A stretch of 64,000 nucleotides of DNA from Paraburkholderia piptadeniae (GCF_900007165.1 NZ_CYGY02000056.1:1-64000); one strand, 5' to 3'; positions 35,979-46,282 are shown, numbered from the stretch's first letter. Notes: generated by a model not told the origin, from the letters alone. Numbers and translations: made by a program.

Positions 35979-37274
35979 ATGTGGTACGCCCTCATCGATG
36001 CACAACGACGCCTGACCCGGGCGATGGCCGAAAGGCTGCCGGAAGAATCCGCGTGTGCGCCCATCGTGCAAGCGCCTTGGGTGATGCCCACCGAAGCGGC
36101 GAGTGCGTTCCGCCACTGGATGCTCAGATCCACATGCGCGTTCGAGCAGGCGCCGCCGTTCGCGATCGATGCTGTCACGAGCGACGGTCGCCGGATTCCC
36201 GTCGATGAATCCGGCGCCGACACGCTGCCCGTCGGCACGCTGCGCAAATTCACGCGTAACCGCATCGGGCCGGAGCCGGCCGGAAAGTGGCCCGTCATGC
36301 TCTGCTCGCCGCTCGCCGGTCATCACGCCGTGATGATGCGGGAAACGATCGAAACGCTTCTCGAACACCGCGACGTCTATATCACCGACTGGGCCGACGC
36401 CCGCGACGTGCCGCCCGAAGCCGGCCCTCTGCCGCTCGACGATTACGTGCTCGCGCTCGAACGCTTCATGCGCGCCGCTCGCGCGCACGGAACGCCCGTG
36501 CACGTCATGGCCGTCTGCCAGGCGACGGTGCCGGCGCTCGCGGCGGCCGCCTTGCTCGCAAGCTCGCAGGACGCTCCATTCGCCAGCGTCGCGCTGCTGG
36601 GAGGGCCGATCGATACGCGTCTGCATCCGACGCTCATCGACCGCTTCGCCCGTTCGCACACGCTCGACTGGTTTCGCACCAACGCGATCGACGCCGTGCC
36701 GGCGCCGTATCGCGGAGCCGGACGGCGCGTGTATCCGGGCTTCGTGCAGCAGGCGGCCATCAACGCCGCGCACCCGGAACGGCATCTGCGCCTCGAGGGC
36801 CGTTACTGGGCGAGCTGGCTCGCAGGCGACATGCCCGGCGCGCTGAACGCGTTACGTTCGCTGAACGAGTACGCCGCCGTGCTGGACATGGCGGAATGCT
36901 ATTTCCTCGACATTATTCGCGTCGTGTTTCATGAACATCTGCTGCCGCGCCAGACGTGGTCGGTCGCGGGACGGCACGTGACGACGGACGCGCTTCGCGA
37001 TACACCCCTGTGCACGATAGAAGGCGATCACGACGACATCGCGGGCGAAGGGCAAACGCATTGCGCGCACGACCTGTGCAACACGTCGCGAGCGCGGGCG
37101 GGCGGGAAGATCACCGTTCCACGCTGCAATCACTACGATCTCTTTACGGGCGAGCGCTGGCGCGACGCCGTGCATCCCGGCCTGTGCGACTTCTGGAGCG
37201 AAATCGAAAACGCCGCGCCCGCAGTCCCGCACAGGCGACACGAGACAAGACCCGTCGGAAGGAGACAGGCATGA
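35979..37274 (+). CDS. phaZ: Intracellular polyhydroxyalkanoate (PHB) depolymerase
   Basis: A 431-residue alpha/beta-hydrolase-type protein without signal peptide. The nucleophile elbow AVCQATVPALAA places Cys180 where serine hydrolases have Ser, the form typical of intracellular PhaZ depolymerases of Ralstonia/Burkholderia type. LEHRDVYITDWADARDVP and the C-terminal TIEGDHDDIAGEGQTHCAHDLC (with Asp and His of the likely triad) also fit. It hydrolyses stored PHB granules to 3-hydroxybutyrate oligomers. It appears to be transcribed alone. Confidence 0.9.
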   Translation: MWYALIDAQRRLTRAMAERLPEESACAPIVQAPWVMPTEAASAFRHWMLRSTCAFEQAPPFAIDAVTSDGRRIPVDESGADTLPVGTLRKFTRNRIGPEPAGKWPVMLCSPLAGHHAVMMRETIETLLEHRDVYITDWADARDVPPEAGPLPLDDYVLALERFMRAARAHGTPVHVMAVCQATVPALAAAALLASSQDAPFASVALLGGPIDTRLHPTLIDRFARSHTLDWFRTNAIDAVPAPYRGAGRRVYPGFVQQAAINAAHPERHLRLEGRYWASWLAGDMPGALNALRSLNEYAAVLDMAECYFLDIIRVVFHEHLLPRQTWSVAGRHVTTDALRDTPLCTIEGDHDDIAGEGQTHCAHDLCNTSRARAGGKITVPRCNHYDLFTGERWRDAVHPGLCDFWSEIENAAPAVPHRRHETRPVGRRQA

Positions 37275-37794
37275 CGCGCCGGCGAATGCGCAAGCGCCAG
37301 TGCGGCCAGTGCGCTCCATGATGCCTCGATCAGCGCGTTGAGCGCATGCGTGTTTTGCAGCAAGGTTCTACGGCCATGCCGTCGTCGCGTCGCTGCGCGC
37401 GGATCCAACTTGCAAGCTCGCGCCTTCCGCGTCGCATGCTTCGAATCAGCTTCTGCTGCACTGCCGTACGTCGAAGCGCTACCGCAGTTGCTGCTGCGCG
37501 TCGGACGCGGCCCGCAGGTCGGGCATGCGCCCAGACATACGCTGTCCGACGCGGTGTTTTGACACGCTCGCGATCACCAGCCATCGCGCTGCTCTCACGG
37601 TATCCATTGACCTGCCTCAAGGGCCCCGATGCGTCGCGCGATAGATTGAAGCTGTCAGCCAACCAGGCGGGCTTCGATGTGATCCGTGCCAGCCCGCTTT
37701 CCGCGCAAGACGCACATACGCTAATCGAATGGGTCATGTCCCGATGATGCGAGCGTTGCAAGAGTCCTGAATCCTGCCCGTGAAGGAGCCATCG
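37275..37794. other. Intergenic region without a convincing gene
   Basis: These 520 bases contain overlapping GC-rich frames on both strands, but none with a ribosome binding site and family resemblance. The end of the plus frame 37346-37747 (LKLSANQAGFDVIRAS and following) is more protein-like than its start, so a decayed gene is possible. Confidence 0.4.
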
Positions 37795-38166
37795 ATGAGA
37801 ATCACCATCCACCTCGATACATTCGAATGCGCCGATCCCGCCGTCTATGCGATCCTCTGGCTCGACCGCGAAACGCGTAAATGGTCGCGCGAGGGACATG
37901 CCGTGATCGATGTTCCACGATGGGGGACGCTGATCTCTTCGAAGAGCGGCACGCGAGTCTATGACGCCGCGGGCGTGCATCCATTTTGCGAGCTGTCGGC
38001 GCTAGATCTGACTTCGGCGGAAGGTCCGTTCGAAGGCGAATCGGGCCACGCGCTCTGGTATCGGCATGCGCATCGTGCGCCCATCGTCGGGCAATGGCAT
38101 GTGCAGTGCGTCGACGAAACCGATGCGGAACCCGAGAACGGCGTGTTCGCAGATGACGAGGTTTGA
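37795..38166 (+). CDS. Conserved-looking hypothetical protein
   Basis: A 123-residue acidic soluble protein. The start at 37795 is preceded by AAGGAG at a distance of eight bases. No signal peptide or membrane segment is seen. Nothing was recognised beyond alternating hydrophobic/charged stretches compatible with a small beta-rich fold (MRITIHLDTFECADPAVYAI). It is convergent with the ABC transporter operon. Confidence 0.65.
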   Translation: MRITIHLDTFECADPAVYAILWLDRETRKWSREGHAVIDVPRWGTLISSKSGTRVYDAAGVHPFCELSALDLTSAEGPFEGESGHALWYRHAHRAPIVGQWHVQCVDETDAEPENGVFADDEV

Positions 38167-38311
38167 ACAAGTGGTTTCAGCATTGACCGGATACGTATGA
38201 CCGGCCGATATGATCCGCTCGCGACGAGCGTTCCGGTTCCAGCATCGCAGGCGCGCTCACCTCGTCGCCTTGCTTCAACGCGCTCGCATAGCCGACGAGC
38301 GCGGGCCCGGA

Positions 38312-39844
38312 TCACCCGCTGATCTTCACCCGCGCATCGCATCCGTCCATCTGCGAAGGTTCGGCCGGAACCGCTTCGAGAAAGCCACGGCCCATTTCGC
38401 GCTCGAAGCGTGACGGCGTGCCTTCCCAGACGATGCGCGCGTGCTCGAGCACATACACGCGGTCCGCGTGAGGGAGCGCGAACGTGACGTTCTGCTCGCC
38501 GAGCAGCACCGTGATGGGCGTCGTCTTCTGTAGCTTCTCCATCGCACGCGACAACTGCTCCAGAATCACAGGGGCGAGGCCGAGCGTCGGCTCGTCGAGA
38601 ATCAGCAACTTCGGCTGCATCATCAGCGCACGCGCGATGGCAAGCATCTGCTGCTCGCCGCCCGACAGCGTGCGGGCCGTTTGTCCCTGGCGCGACTTGA
38701 GGATCGGAAACAGATCGAAGAGCCACGCGAGCTGTTCCGCGCGTACCGCGTCGGCGAGATGGTAGCCGCCCAGGTCGAGGTTCTCGCGCACCGTCATGTC
38801 GCCGAACAGCTCGCGCGTCTCCGGGCATTGCACGACGCCCGCGCGCGCGATCGCCGCGCCGCTCATCCCTTTCAGCTCCTGTCCGCCGAAACGGATCGTC
38901 CCCTGATAAGGCACGAGCCCCGAGATCGCGTTGAAGAGCGTGGTCTTGCCCGCGCCGTTGAGCCCCACGACCGACACGAACTCGCCCTCGTGCACATGAA
39001 GGCTCACGCTGTCGAGCGCGCGCGCCTTGCCGTACAGCACGCCGACGTTCTCGACCTGAAGCACCTGCGGCCTCGCGCTCATGTCGCCGGGCGGCCTCTC
39101 GCGCGTCTCGATCTTGCCGCCCAGATAGACGCGGCGCACGGTTTCGTTCTGCATGACCTCGTCGGCCGTGCCCTCGGCGACGTGCTCGCCGAGGTACATC
39201 GCGAGCACACGGTCGGCAAGCGCAGAGAGGCTCTTCACGTTGTGATCGACGAGCAGCACCGCGCGCCCTTCGGCGCGAAAGCCTCGAATCAGCTCGGAGA
39301 ACGCCACCGATTCCGCTGCCGTCAGACCCGCGAACGGCTCGTCGACGAGCACGACTTTCGGATCGCGCGCGATCGCCTTCGCCATCTCCATGCGACGCAG
39401 GTCGGCGAAAGGCAGCGTCGCCGGGTGACGCTGCATCACGGCCCCGAGGCCAACGCGCTCGGCGATCTCCCGCGCGCGCCGGTTGACGTGTGGATCGGCG
39501 GCGAGCTTCATCAGCGAATCGGGCAAGAGCGCGAGCTTGATGTGCTCGAGCACGGTTTGCCGGTGCAGCGGCCGCGAGTGCTGGAACACGATGCCCACGC
39601 CCGCGCGCGCGATCCGGTGCGGCGCCCAGCCCGCCATCTCGACCCCGTCGACCTTCACCGATCCCGCATTGGGCCGCTCGATGCCCATGATCAGTTTCAT
39701 CACGGTCGACTTGCCCGAGCCGTTCGGGCCGATCAGGCCGAGAATTTCGCCGGGCCGGATGTCGAAGCCGATATCCTTCACCGCGACGAGCCCGCCAAAG
39801 CGCTTGGTGAGCCCGCGTACGGCGAGACGGGGTGAATCGCTCAT
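38312..39844 (-). CDS. Branched-chain amino-acid-type ABC transporter, fused LivG-LivF ATPases
   Basis: A 510-residue protein with two complete ABC ATPase domains in one chain. Domain 1 (about 1-245) has Walker A GPNGSGKST and Walker B VVLVDEP, but its signature is LPFADLRR rather than LSGGQ. Domain 2 (about 265-500) has Walker A GLNGAGKTT, signature LSGGEQQM and Walker B LLILDEP. In most bacteria these are the separate LivG and LivF. It is the last gene of the minus-strand operon; its ATG overlaps the livM stop by four bases. It powers uptake of the ligand bound by the protein encoded at 41782-43047. Confidence 0.93.
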   Translation of the reverse strand: MSDSPRLAVRGLTKRFGGLVAVKDIGFDIRPGEILGLIGPNGSGKSTVMKLIMGIERPNAGSVKVDGVEMAGWAPHRIARAGVGIVFQHSRPLHRQTVLEHIKLALLPDSLMKLAADPHVNRRAREIAERVGLGAVMQRHPATLPFADLRRMEMAKAIARDPKVVLVDEPFAGLTAAESVAFSELIRGFRAEGRAVLLVDHNVKSLSALADRVLAMYLGEHVAEGTADEVMQNETVRRVYLGGKIETRERPPGDMSARPQVLQVENVGVLYGKARALDSVSLHVHEGEFVSVVGLNGAGKTTLFNAISGLVPYQGTIRFGGQELKGMSGAAIARAGVVQCPETRELFGDMTVRENLDLGGYHLADAVRAEQLAWLFDLFPILKSRQGQTARTLSGGEQQMLAIARALMMQPKLLILDEPTLGLAPVILEQLSRAMEKLQKTTPITVLLGEQNVTFALPHADRVYVLEHARIVWEGTPSRFEREMGRGFLEAVPAEPSQMDGCDARVKISG

Positions 39845-40764
39845 TCTCGCTCCCTCACGCGCAGCACGTTGCCGAGCAGCCCGTCCGGGAAGAACAGAAT
39901 CACGGCGAGCGCGACGGCGGCGACCACGAAAGTGTTGATCTGCCCGAGCGGACGCAGAAATTCGCCCGCAACGATCAGGAAGATCGAGCCGAGCACGGCG
40001 CCGAGTATCGTGCGGCGGCCGCCCAGCACGGCTGCGATGATGATCTGCACGCCGATGCCGATATCCACCACCGTGCTGACGGACGCGGTGCCCTGGTAGA
40101 ACACGAGCATCGCGCCCGCGACGCCGGAGAACACCGCGCTGATGCAGAACGCCGCGAGCTTGTGCTTGGTCACGTTGAAGCCGAGCGCCTGCGCGCCGAT
40201 CGTGTCCTGACCGCTCGCCTGCAGGATCAGGCCGATCGCGGAACGCGACAGCCCGAACAGCATGATCGCGCAGACGATCAGGAAGACGACCGCGATCCAG
40301 TAGTTATGCGACGCATCCACCGACATCACGTCGGGCACCATCATGCCGATCTCGCCGCCCGTGACGCCCGCGAAAATCACGATCGAGTTTTGCAGCAGAA
40401 GCACCGCGACCAGCGTGACGAGGCCGAAGTACGGTCCGCGCAAACGCAGCGCGGGCACCGCGAGCAGCAGCCCGCCGATCAGCGCTACGAGCCCGCCTGC
40501 CGCAACGCAAACTGCAATGGGCGCGCCCCAGTTCGCGTCGAGTATCGCAGCCGTGTAGGCGCCGAGGCCGATCAGGAACGTGGGACCGAAGTTGACCTCG
40601 CCCGCGAATCCGAACAGCAGGTCCCACGACATCGCGAACACACCGAAATAGAACCCGACGGTGAGCACGCCGAGTATGTAGCCCGACAGCCACCAGGGCA
40701 GCGTCGCCGCGATGGCGACGAGCACGATGGCCCACACTGCGCGCGAACGGAAAGGAGCGGTCAT
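39841..40764 (-). CDS. livM: Branched-chain amino-acid-type ABC permease, LivM family
   Basis: A 307-residue inner-membrane permease. The start at 40764 (MTAPFRSR) is chosen because the frame further upstream runs antisense through livH and is arginine/histidine-rich; the upstream part is a shadow. LivM hallmarks are FAMSWDLLFGFAGEVNFGPTFLIGLGAY, LILQASGQDTIGAQALGFNVTKHKLAAF and the late GGRRTILGAVLG. Overlaps the ATPase gene by four bases. Confidence 0.92.
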   Translation of the reverse strand: MTAPFRSRAVWAIVLVAIAATLPWWLSGYILGVLTVGFYFGVFAMSWDLLFGFAGEVNFGPTFLIGLGAYTAAILDANWGAPIAVCVAAGGLVALIGGLLLAVPALRLRGPYFGLVTLVAVLLLQNSIVIFAGVTGGEIGMMVPDVMSVDASHNYWIAVVFLIVCAIMLFGLSRSAIGLILQASGQDTIGAQALGFNVTKHKLAAFCISAVFSGVAGAMLVFYQGTASVSTVVDIGIGVQIIIAAVLGGRRTILGAVLGSIFLIVAGEFLRPLGQINTFVVAAVALAVILFFPDGLLGNVLRVRERE

Positions 40765-40778
40765 GATGATCTGTGCGG

Positions 40779-41654
40779 TTAGCGCCGTCCGAGAAAGCCT
40801 TGCGGTCTGACGTACACGACGAGCACCAGCAGAATCAGCGCGGGCAACGGCCGCAGCGTGGGCGCGACGAGATAGGCGGTGATCGTCTCCAGATAGCCGA
40901 CGACGTACGCTGCCATCAGCGAGCCCGACACGCTGCCGAGTCCGCCGAGCACGACGATCGAGAAAGCGCTCGCCGTCAGCTGTCCCACGTTGTTCGTGCT
41001 CACGCCGAGGAACGACGCGAGCAGCACGCCCGCGATGCCCGCCAGCACGCCGTAGATGGTCCATGCGAGCAGGTAGATGCGCGAAAGCTCGAAGCCGAGC
41101 AGCGTCAGGCCGCGCGGGTTCATCGACGCCGCGAGCAGTGCCTTGCCCACCCGCGTGCGGTTCACGAACAGCCAGAGCAAACCGATCACGACCCAGCACA
41201 CGACGGCGATCATGATCTCGTTGAACGGCGTGCGCACGCCCGCGATGTTCGCCACGCCCCTGATGAGCGGACGCATCGTCACGGGGTTGTCGGTGAAGAG
41301 CCACGCCATGCCCTGCTGGATCATGATGCCCCACAGCAGCGTGCCCGTCAGCACGAAGATCTCCTTCTCCTCGCGCGGAATCGCCTCCGACCGCTGGATG
41401 GGTCGCACGACCATCAGATACGTGATGTACGCGGCCACCATTCCCGACAGCACGCCGAGCAGCGTACCAAGGTACGTGCCGAGGCCCGCTTCGCCCGCGA
41501 GCACCCAGCCCATCAGCGCTGCCACCAGCATCACGCCGCCATGCGCGAGATTGAGCACGCCGGACACGCCGAAGATCAGCGTGAAGCCGATTGCGCCCAA
41601 CGCATAGAGCGAACTGATTGCAAAGCCGTCGATAAGAATCTGCAGTGGCAGCAT
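40779..41654 (-). CDS. livH: Branched-chain amino-acid-type ABC permease, LivH family
   Basis: A 291-residue permease starting at 41654 (MLPLQILIDGFAISSLYALGAIGF). The longer frame to 41771 adds an arginine-rich extension unlike the family. It has the LivH pattern LIFGVSGVLNLAHGGVMLVAAL and the late GGLGSVSGSLMAAYVVGYLE. It lies between the binding-protein gene and livM. Confidence 0.92.
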   Translation of the reverse strand: MLPLQILIDGFAISSLYALGAIGFTLIFGVSGVLNLAHGGVMLVAALMGWVLAGEAGLGTYLGTLLGVLSGMVAAYITYLMVVRPIQRSEAIPREEKEIFVLTGTLLWGIMIQQGMAWLFTDNPVTMRPLIRGVANIAGVRTPFNEIMIAVVCWVVIGLLWLFVNRTRVGKALLAASMNPRGLTLLGFELSRIYLLAWTIYGVLAGIAGVLLASFLGVSTNNVGQLTASAFSIVVLGGLGSVSGSLMAAYVVGYLETITAYLVAPTLRPLPALILLVLVVYVRPQGFLGRR

Positions 41655-41781
41655 GCCCGGCCTTTGATTGTCGATGAGGTACGGATGCAATACCTTTCGT
41701 GACGGATCGCGCTTGCGTCGCCGAACGCGTGAACCGTCGCTGCGGCGCCGAAGCACCGCAGCTTGCATCACCGTCGCGCGG

Positions 41782-43047
41782 CTAGTTCGCGGACGCCTGC
41801 TGCACCTTGACGAAGGCCGGGAACTTGACCGTGCCGTTCGCCACCGACTTCGGCCAGATCGCCACCTGCTTGCCGTCCTGCCATTGCAGGTTGATGCCCG
41901 TGATGTAGCCCGGCCCGTACTTCAGCGCGTGAGTGAACTGATCGTTCTTGCCGTAGAACTGCCAGCGGCCGATCGTGCCCACGTAGTCCGTTTTCTCGAG
42001 CGCATCGACCATCTTGTCGGGATCGGTCGAGCCTTTGTTGCGCCTGATCGCATCCGCGAGGATGTAGACGAGGTCATAGCTCGTGAAGCCGCAATACGCA
42101 GGCGACACGCCGAATTTCTTCTGATACGCATCGACGAACGGCACCGTCTTCGGCGTCATCGCGACGCCGGGCGCCGCTGCCGATGCCGTGATAACCCCTT
42201 CCGTCGCGCCGTTGGTGTCCTTCCAGAAGCTCGTGGTCGTGGCCTGCGAGCTTTGTCCCGTCATCGGAATGGGCACCTGCTGGTCGTGCCATTGCACCGT
42301 GGGCTGCACGCCGACGTGGCTGATGCCCGTCGTGATGGTGTCCGGATGCTTGCTCTCGATCTGGTTGAAGATCGGCGTGAAGTCTGACGTGTCAGGATTG
42401 AAGCGGATGTGATCGAGCACCTGAAGCCCCGCCTTCGGCAGGCATTCGAGGTAACGATCGTCGAGCGGCTTGGTCCACGCGGCGTCCTCGCTCATCACGA
42501 CCGTCGTCTTCATCTTGAACTGGCCGACCAGTACGTCGTGCGAGAAATCGCAGATCGACTGCGCGATGAACGCCGACGTCATCCAGCCGTGGAAGGTGTA
42601 CTTGTAGTGATCGTAGTCGTTGTGGACCTGCTTCGAGATGTCGTTGCTCGCCGCGCCCGGCGTGATGAACGGCATCTTCAGACGCGCGGACCAGGGCTCC
42701 ATCGCGAGCGCCACCTCGCTGATGTAGCTGCCGATCACGGCCACCACCTTGTCCTGATTCGCGGCGCGCTGGAATGCGCGCACGCCGTCGGAGGCCGACG
42801 AGTGATCGTCGTAGGCGATGATCTGGATGGGTCTGCCGTCGACGCCGCCGTGGGCGTTGATCTCGTCCGCCGCGAGTTGCGCGGACTTGCTGATCGAAGC
42901 GCCCGCCACCGCGGACTCCTCGCTGATGACCCCGATCTTGATCGGGTCCGCTGCTGCATACGCCGTGGCCGCGAGGCCAAGTCCTGCTACCGCCGTACCC
43001 GTCGCGATGACGCGATACAGGTCCCGCCACATCTTGTTCTTGGACAT
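41782..43047 (-). CDS. ABC transporter periplasmic binding protein, LivK/amide-binding type
   Basis: A 421-residue exported protein with signal peptide (about 1-32, cut near AYAAADP). It is a type I periplasmic binding fold: IKIGVISEESAVAGASISKSAQLAADEINAHGG, then VVAVIGSYISEVALAMEP. It is the first gene of the operon binding protein - LivH - LivM - LivGF. The ligand cannot be told from sequence; members of this family bind branched-chain or aromatic amino acids, amides or urea. A signal RBS GGAGAACAG precedes the start. Confidence 0.9.
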   Translation of the reverse strand: MSKNKMWRDLYRVIATGTAVAGLGLAATAYAAADPIKIGVISEESAVAGASISKSAQLAADEINAHGGVDGRPIQIIAYDDHSSASDGVRAFQRAANQDKVVAVIGSYISEVALAMEPWSARLKMPFITPGAASNDISKQVHNDYDHYKYTFHGWMTSAFIAQSICDFSHDVLVGQFKMKTTVVMSEDAAWTKPLDDRYLECLPKAGLQVLDHIRFNPDTSDFTPIFNQIESKHPDTITTGISHVGVQPTVQWHDQQVPIPMTGQSSQATTTSFWKDTNGATEGVITASAAAPGVAMTPKTVPFVDAYQKKFGVSPAYCGFTSYDLVYILADAIRRNKGSTDPDKMVDALEKTDYVGTIGRWQFYGKNDQFTHALKYGPGYITGINLQWQDGKQVAIWPKSVANGTVKFPAFVKVQQASAN

Positions 43048-43472
43048 GTTCTGTTCTCCAATTCTTTACGATCGGGGAGCGACATCTGCCAGACACGTTG
43101 CAGCTATTAAGGGTGCGCGCACAACAGTACCATCGGCATTCGACGTACTACATCGGTAGTTACGATTAGGGCGGCGCTGCGGCCACGATGGTGCAAAGCG
43201 AAAAAAGCGCGGTCCGCATTCACGTCAGCACTGTCAAGATTCCCGCCGGAACGCCAGAACATATGCGCATGTCCCTAACAACGGGACAAGTGCCGCCGCG
43301 CATGCTGCACTGCTTTGCGACGGCTTCGCATCGCGCGCAGCGGCTGCGTAATGGGCGGTCTACAATCTGATCGTGCGCGACGCGCAGCGATGGGTGGTCG
43401 TCAACGGCGAGCAACTGTCCGATCGAGCGGGTCGCGCACTGGTCGTACATATAAGCCGGCAAAGGAGGGACG
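43048..43472. other. Divergent intergenic region, nothing specific seen
   Basis: These 425 bases separate the ABC transporter operon from the UPF0182 gene and should carry both promoters. Small frames here lack ribosome binding sites. A strong AAAGGAGGG site at its right end serves the UPF0182 gene. Confidence 0.5.
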
Positions 43473-46205
43473 ATGCCCTCGCAAGTGAGCTCCCGCGTGC
43501 GCATCCGACGCGCCGCGATCACCGTTGCCGCTGTCATCGTCGGCCTGATCGTCATCGGGCGCCTCACGCGTGTTCTGGTCGACTGGATGTGGTTTGCTTC
43601 GATCGGCTACGCCCGCGTCTTCTGGACGGTCCTCGACGCCAGAGTGCTCCTGTTCGCCGCCGTGTTCGTCGTCTCGTCAGCAGCGATCGGACTATCCGGG
43701 CTGCTCGCGCATCGTTATGCAAGGCGGTTCGATCCCTCGTCGGCGACGCTGGAGATCGTCGACGAACGTACCGGCCGCGTCATGCCGCGCATCGGCTGGC
43801 ACTGGGCTATCATCGGCGCCGCCGCGCTGCTCGGGCTGCTGCTCGCAGCCTTCGAAGCCTCGAACTGGGACCTCGTGCTTCGCTATCTTCGTCAGGTGCC
43901 GTTTGGCGAACGCGATCCCATCTTCGGCAACGACATCGGCTTCTATGTCTTCTCGCTGCCCGTCTATGTGGCGTTCAAGAACTGGCTGCTGCGCGTGCTC
44001 TTTTGCAGCGCCATCGTTGCGGGAGTGATCTATGGCGTGCGCGGCGACATCGCGGTAGAACAGCCGCCACGCGGCCTCTCGCGAGCCGCCGCGATGCATG
44101 GCTCAGCGCTGCTCGCGCTGTTCTTTGCGGCAAAGGCCGGGTCTTATTGGCTCGACCGGTTTCTGCTGCTCTATGACGACAACGGCGTCGTCGTCGGCGC
44201 GGGCTATACCGACATCCACGTCGGGTTGCCGGTGCTGTGGCTGCTCATGGGTCTTGCCGCCGCCGCATCCATCGCTTCATGGGCCAACATGCGAAGGCGC
44301 AGCTATCGTATTGCCGTGGCATCGGCGCTGCTGGTGTTCGGCGGCTCGTTCGTATTCGCCGTGATCTATCCGGCGCTTTATCAACGGTTCTATGTCAAGC
44401 CGAGCGAACTCACGCTGGAGACGCCCTATATCAAGCACAATATCGCGCTGACCCGGCAGGCCTACGGTCTCACGCAAATCACGGCGAGGCCTTTTGCCGC
44501 TGAACAGGGATTGAATCCGGCCGAACTGCAGGCCAATCGCCCAACCATCGATAACATCCGCCTGTGGGATGTGCAGCCGTTGATGGATACCTATGCGCAG
44601 TTGCAGGAGATCAGGACGTACTACCGGTTTCTTTCCGTGGACATCGACCGCTACCGGCTCGACGCCGGCTACAGACAGGTGATGCTCTCCGCGCGCGAAC
44701 TCGAAACGTCGATGCTTTCAACCAATGCGCAGACCTGGGTGAACCTGCATCTGCTGTTCACGCATGGCAATGGCGTTGTGATGTCGCCCGTCACCGAGAA
44801 ATCGGCCGAAGGATTGCCGTCGTTCTATCTGCAGGACATTCCGCCCGTTGCCAATGGCGGCCTGGCGGTTCGCGAGCCGCGCCTCTATTTCGGTCAAGGC
44901 GAGCAGGACTATGTGATCGTGAAAGGCAGCGTGCCGGAATTCGACTTCCCCCACGGGAAGGAAAACGTGTACGCGGCTTATAGCGGTCGCGACGGAGTCG
45001 GCATCGGCAGCAACGCGCGACGCTTCCTCTTTGCGTGGCAGTTCGCCGATCCCAACATTCTGCTGACCAGCTACATCACGGACACGAGCCGGATTCTTTT
45101 CCACCGCAACATTCTGGACCGGGTGCGCACGATCGCGCCGTTCCTGAGCCTGGATCACGATCCGTATATCGTCGTGAGCGGCGGGCGGCTCTTCTGGATA
45201 CTGGATGCGTACACGGTCAGCCGCTGGTATCCGTACTCGCAGCCTGCCACCGGCGATGGCACCAACTACATCCGCAATGCGGTCAAGGTGGTCGTGGATG
45301 CCTATAACGGCACGGTCGATTTCTATGTCAGCGATCCTGCCGATCCCATCTTGCGGACCTGGCAGCGCATCTTTCCCGGACTCTTCAAGCCACTCGATGC
45401 GATGCCGCAAGACCTGCGGCAGCATATCCGCTACCCGGAAGATCTCTTTCTGATTCAGGCGCAGCTTTATCGCACCTACCATATGGAAGCGCCGGAGGTC
45501 TTTTACAACCGCGAGGACCTGTGGCAATTTCCGCGCGAGCCTGGCGGTATCGATGCGGGCAACGCCCAGGGCGCGCGGATGGCGCCGTACTACATGATCA
45601 TGCGGCTGCCCGGCGAGGCACGCGCCGAGTTCGTCCTGCTGCTGCCGATGGTGCCCAGTCAGCGCGAAAACATGATTGCCTGGCTTGCGGCGCGTTGCGA
45701 TCCGCCCGAGTACGGCAAGCTGATCGTCTACACGTTCCCGAAAGACAAGCTGGTGTACGGGCCGTTCCAGATCGAGGCGCGCATCCAGCAGAACACCGAG
45801 ATCTCGCAGCAGATTTCGCTGTGGAACCAGATGGGCTCGCGCGTCATTCGCGGGCATCTCGTCGTCGTGCCGATCGAGAATTCGATACTCTATGTGTCGC
45901 CGCTCTATCTGCGCGCAGCGTCGGGGCAGTTGCCCGAACTGAAGCGGATCATCGCCGCGTACGGGGACCGTGTCGTGATGCAGGAGACCCTCGCGCAAGC
46001 CCTCGCAGCGCTCTTCGAGCAAACCTCGCCAACGGCAGCGCAGCCTCCGGGCACGGCGGACGAGCGCGCCCGCGAAGCGCTCGCGCACTATAACCACGCG
46101 CTCGAACGGCTAAAAGCAGGAGACTGGAGCGGCTTCGGCTCGGAACTCGATGCGCTCAGGCCGCTTCTCGAATCACTTGGCGCCGGGCGTCCAGAGCATC
46201 GTTGA
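43473..46205 (+). CDS. UPF0182 family large membrane protein
   Basis: A 910-residue protein with about seven transmembrane segments in the first 310 residues and a long hydrophilic C-terminal region. UPF0182 features are visible: VDWMWFASIGYARVFWT, RDPIFGNDIGFYVFSLPVY, the PSELTLETPYIKHNIALTRQAYGL stretch and NIRLWDVQPLMDTYAQLQEIRTYYRF. Function of the family is unknown. It is transcribed alone, with a strong ribosome binding site. Confidence 0.93.
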   Translation: MPSQVSSRVRIRRAAITVAAVIVGLIVIGRLTRVLVDWMWFASIGYARVFWTVLDARVLLFAAVFVVSSAAIGLSGLLAHRYARRFDPSSATLEIVDERTGRVMPRIGWHWAIIGAAALLGLLLAAFEASNWDLVLRYLRQVPFGERDPIFGNDIGFYVFSLPVYVAFKNWLLRVLFCSAIVAGVIYGVRGDIAVEQPPRGLSRAAAMHGSALLALFFAAKAGSYWLDRFLLLYDDNGVVVGAGYTDIHVGLPVLWLLMGLAAAASIASWANMRRRSYRIAVASALLVFGGSFVFAVIYPALYQRFYVKPSELTLETPYIKHNIALTRQAYGLTQITARPFAAEQGLNPAELQANRPTIDNIRLWDVQPLMDTYAQLQEIRTYYRFLSVDIDRYRLDAGYRQVMLSARELETSMLSTNAQTWVNLHLLFTHGNGVVMSPVTEKSAEGLPSFYLQDIPPVANGGLAVREPRLYFGQGEQDYVIVKGSVPEFDFPHGKENVYAAYSGRDGVGIGSNARRFLFAWQFADPNILLTSYITDTSRILFHRNILDRVRTIAPFLSLDHDPYIVVSGGRLFWILDAYTVSRWYPYSQPATGDGTNYIRNAVKVVVDAYNGTVDFYVSDPADPILRTWQRIFPGLFKPLDAMPQDLRQHIRYPEDLFLIQAQLYRTYHMEAPEVFYNREDLWQFPREPGGIDAGNAQGARMAPYYMIMRLPGEARAEFVLLLPMVPSQRENMIAWLAARCDPPEYGKLIVYTFPKDKLVYGPFQIEARIQQNTEISQQISLWNQMGSRVIRGHLVVVPIENSILYVSPLYLRAASGQLPELKRIIAAYGDRVVMQETLAQALAALFEQTSPTAAQPPGTADERAREALAHYNHALERLKAGDWSGFGSELDALRPLLESLGAGRPEHR

Positions 46206-46256
46206 CGAGTCGGGAGTGTGGGTCCTGCTTCTGACATCGAATGATGCGTGCGTGAA

Positions 46257-46282
46257 ATGCAAAGCGCCGCAAGCGCGGCGCT
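46257..46282 (-). terminator. Terminator after the porin gene
   Basis: AGCGCCGC (46263-46270) pairs with GCGGCGCT (46275-46282). On the minus strand it is followed by TTTGCATTT. It lies 44 bases beyond the porin stop codon and may also help end the convergent UPF0182 transcript. Confidence 0.65.

Noticed and set aside
37346..37747. A 133-codon plus-strand frame between phaZ and the next gene
   Set aside because: No ribosome binding site, Arg/Ser-rich start and no family resemblance; only the end looks mildly protein-like.
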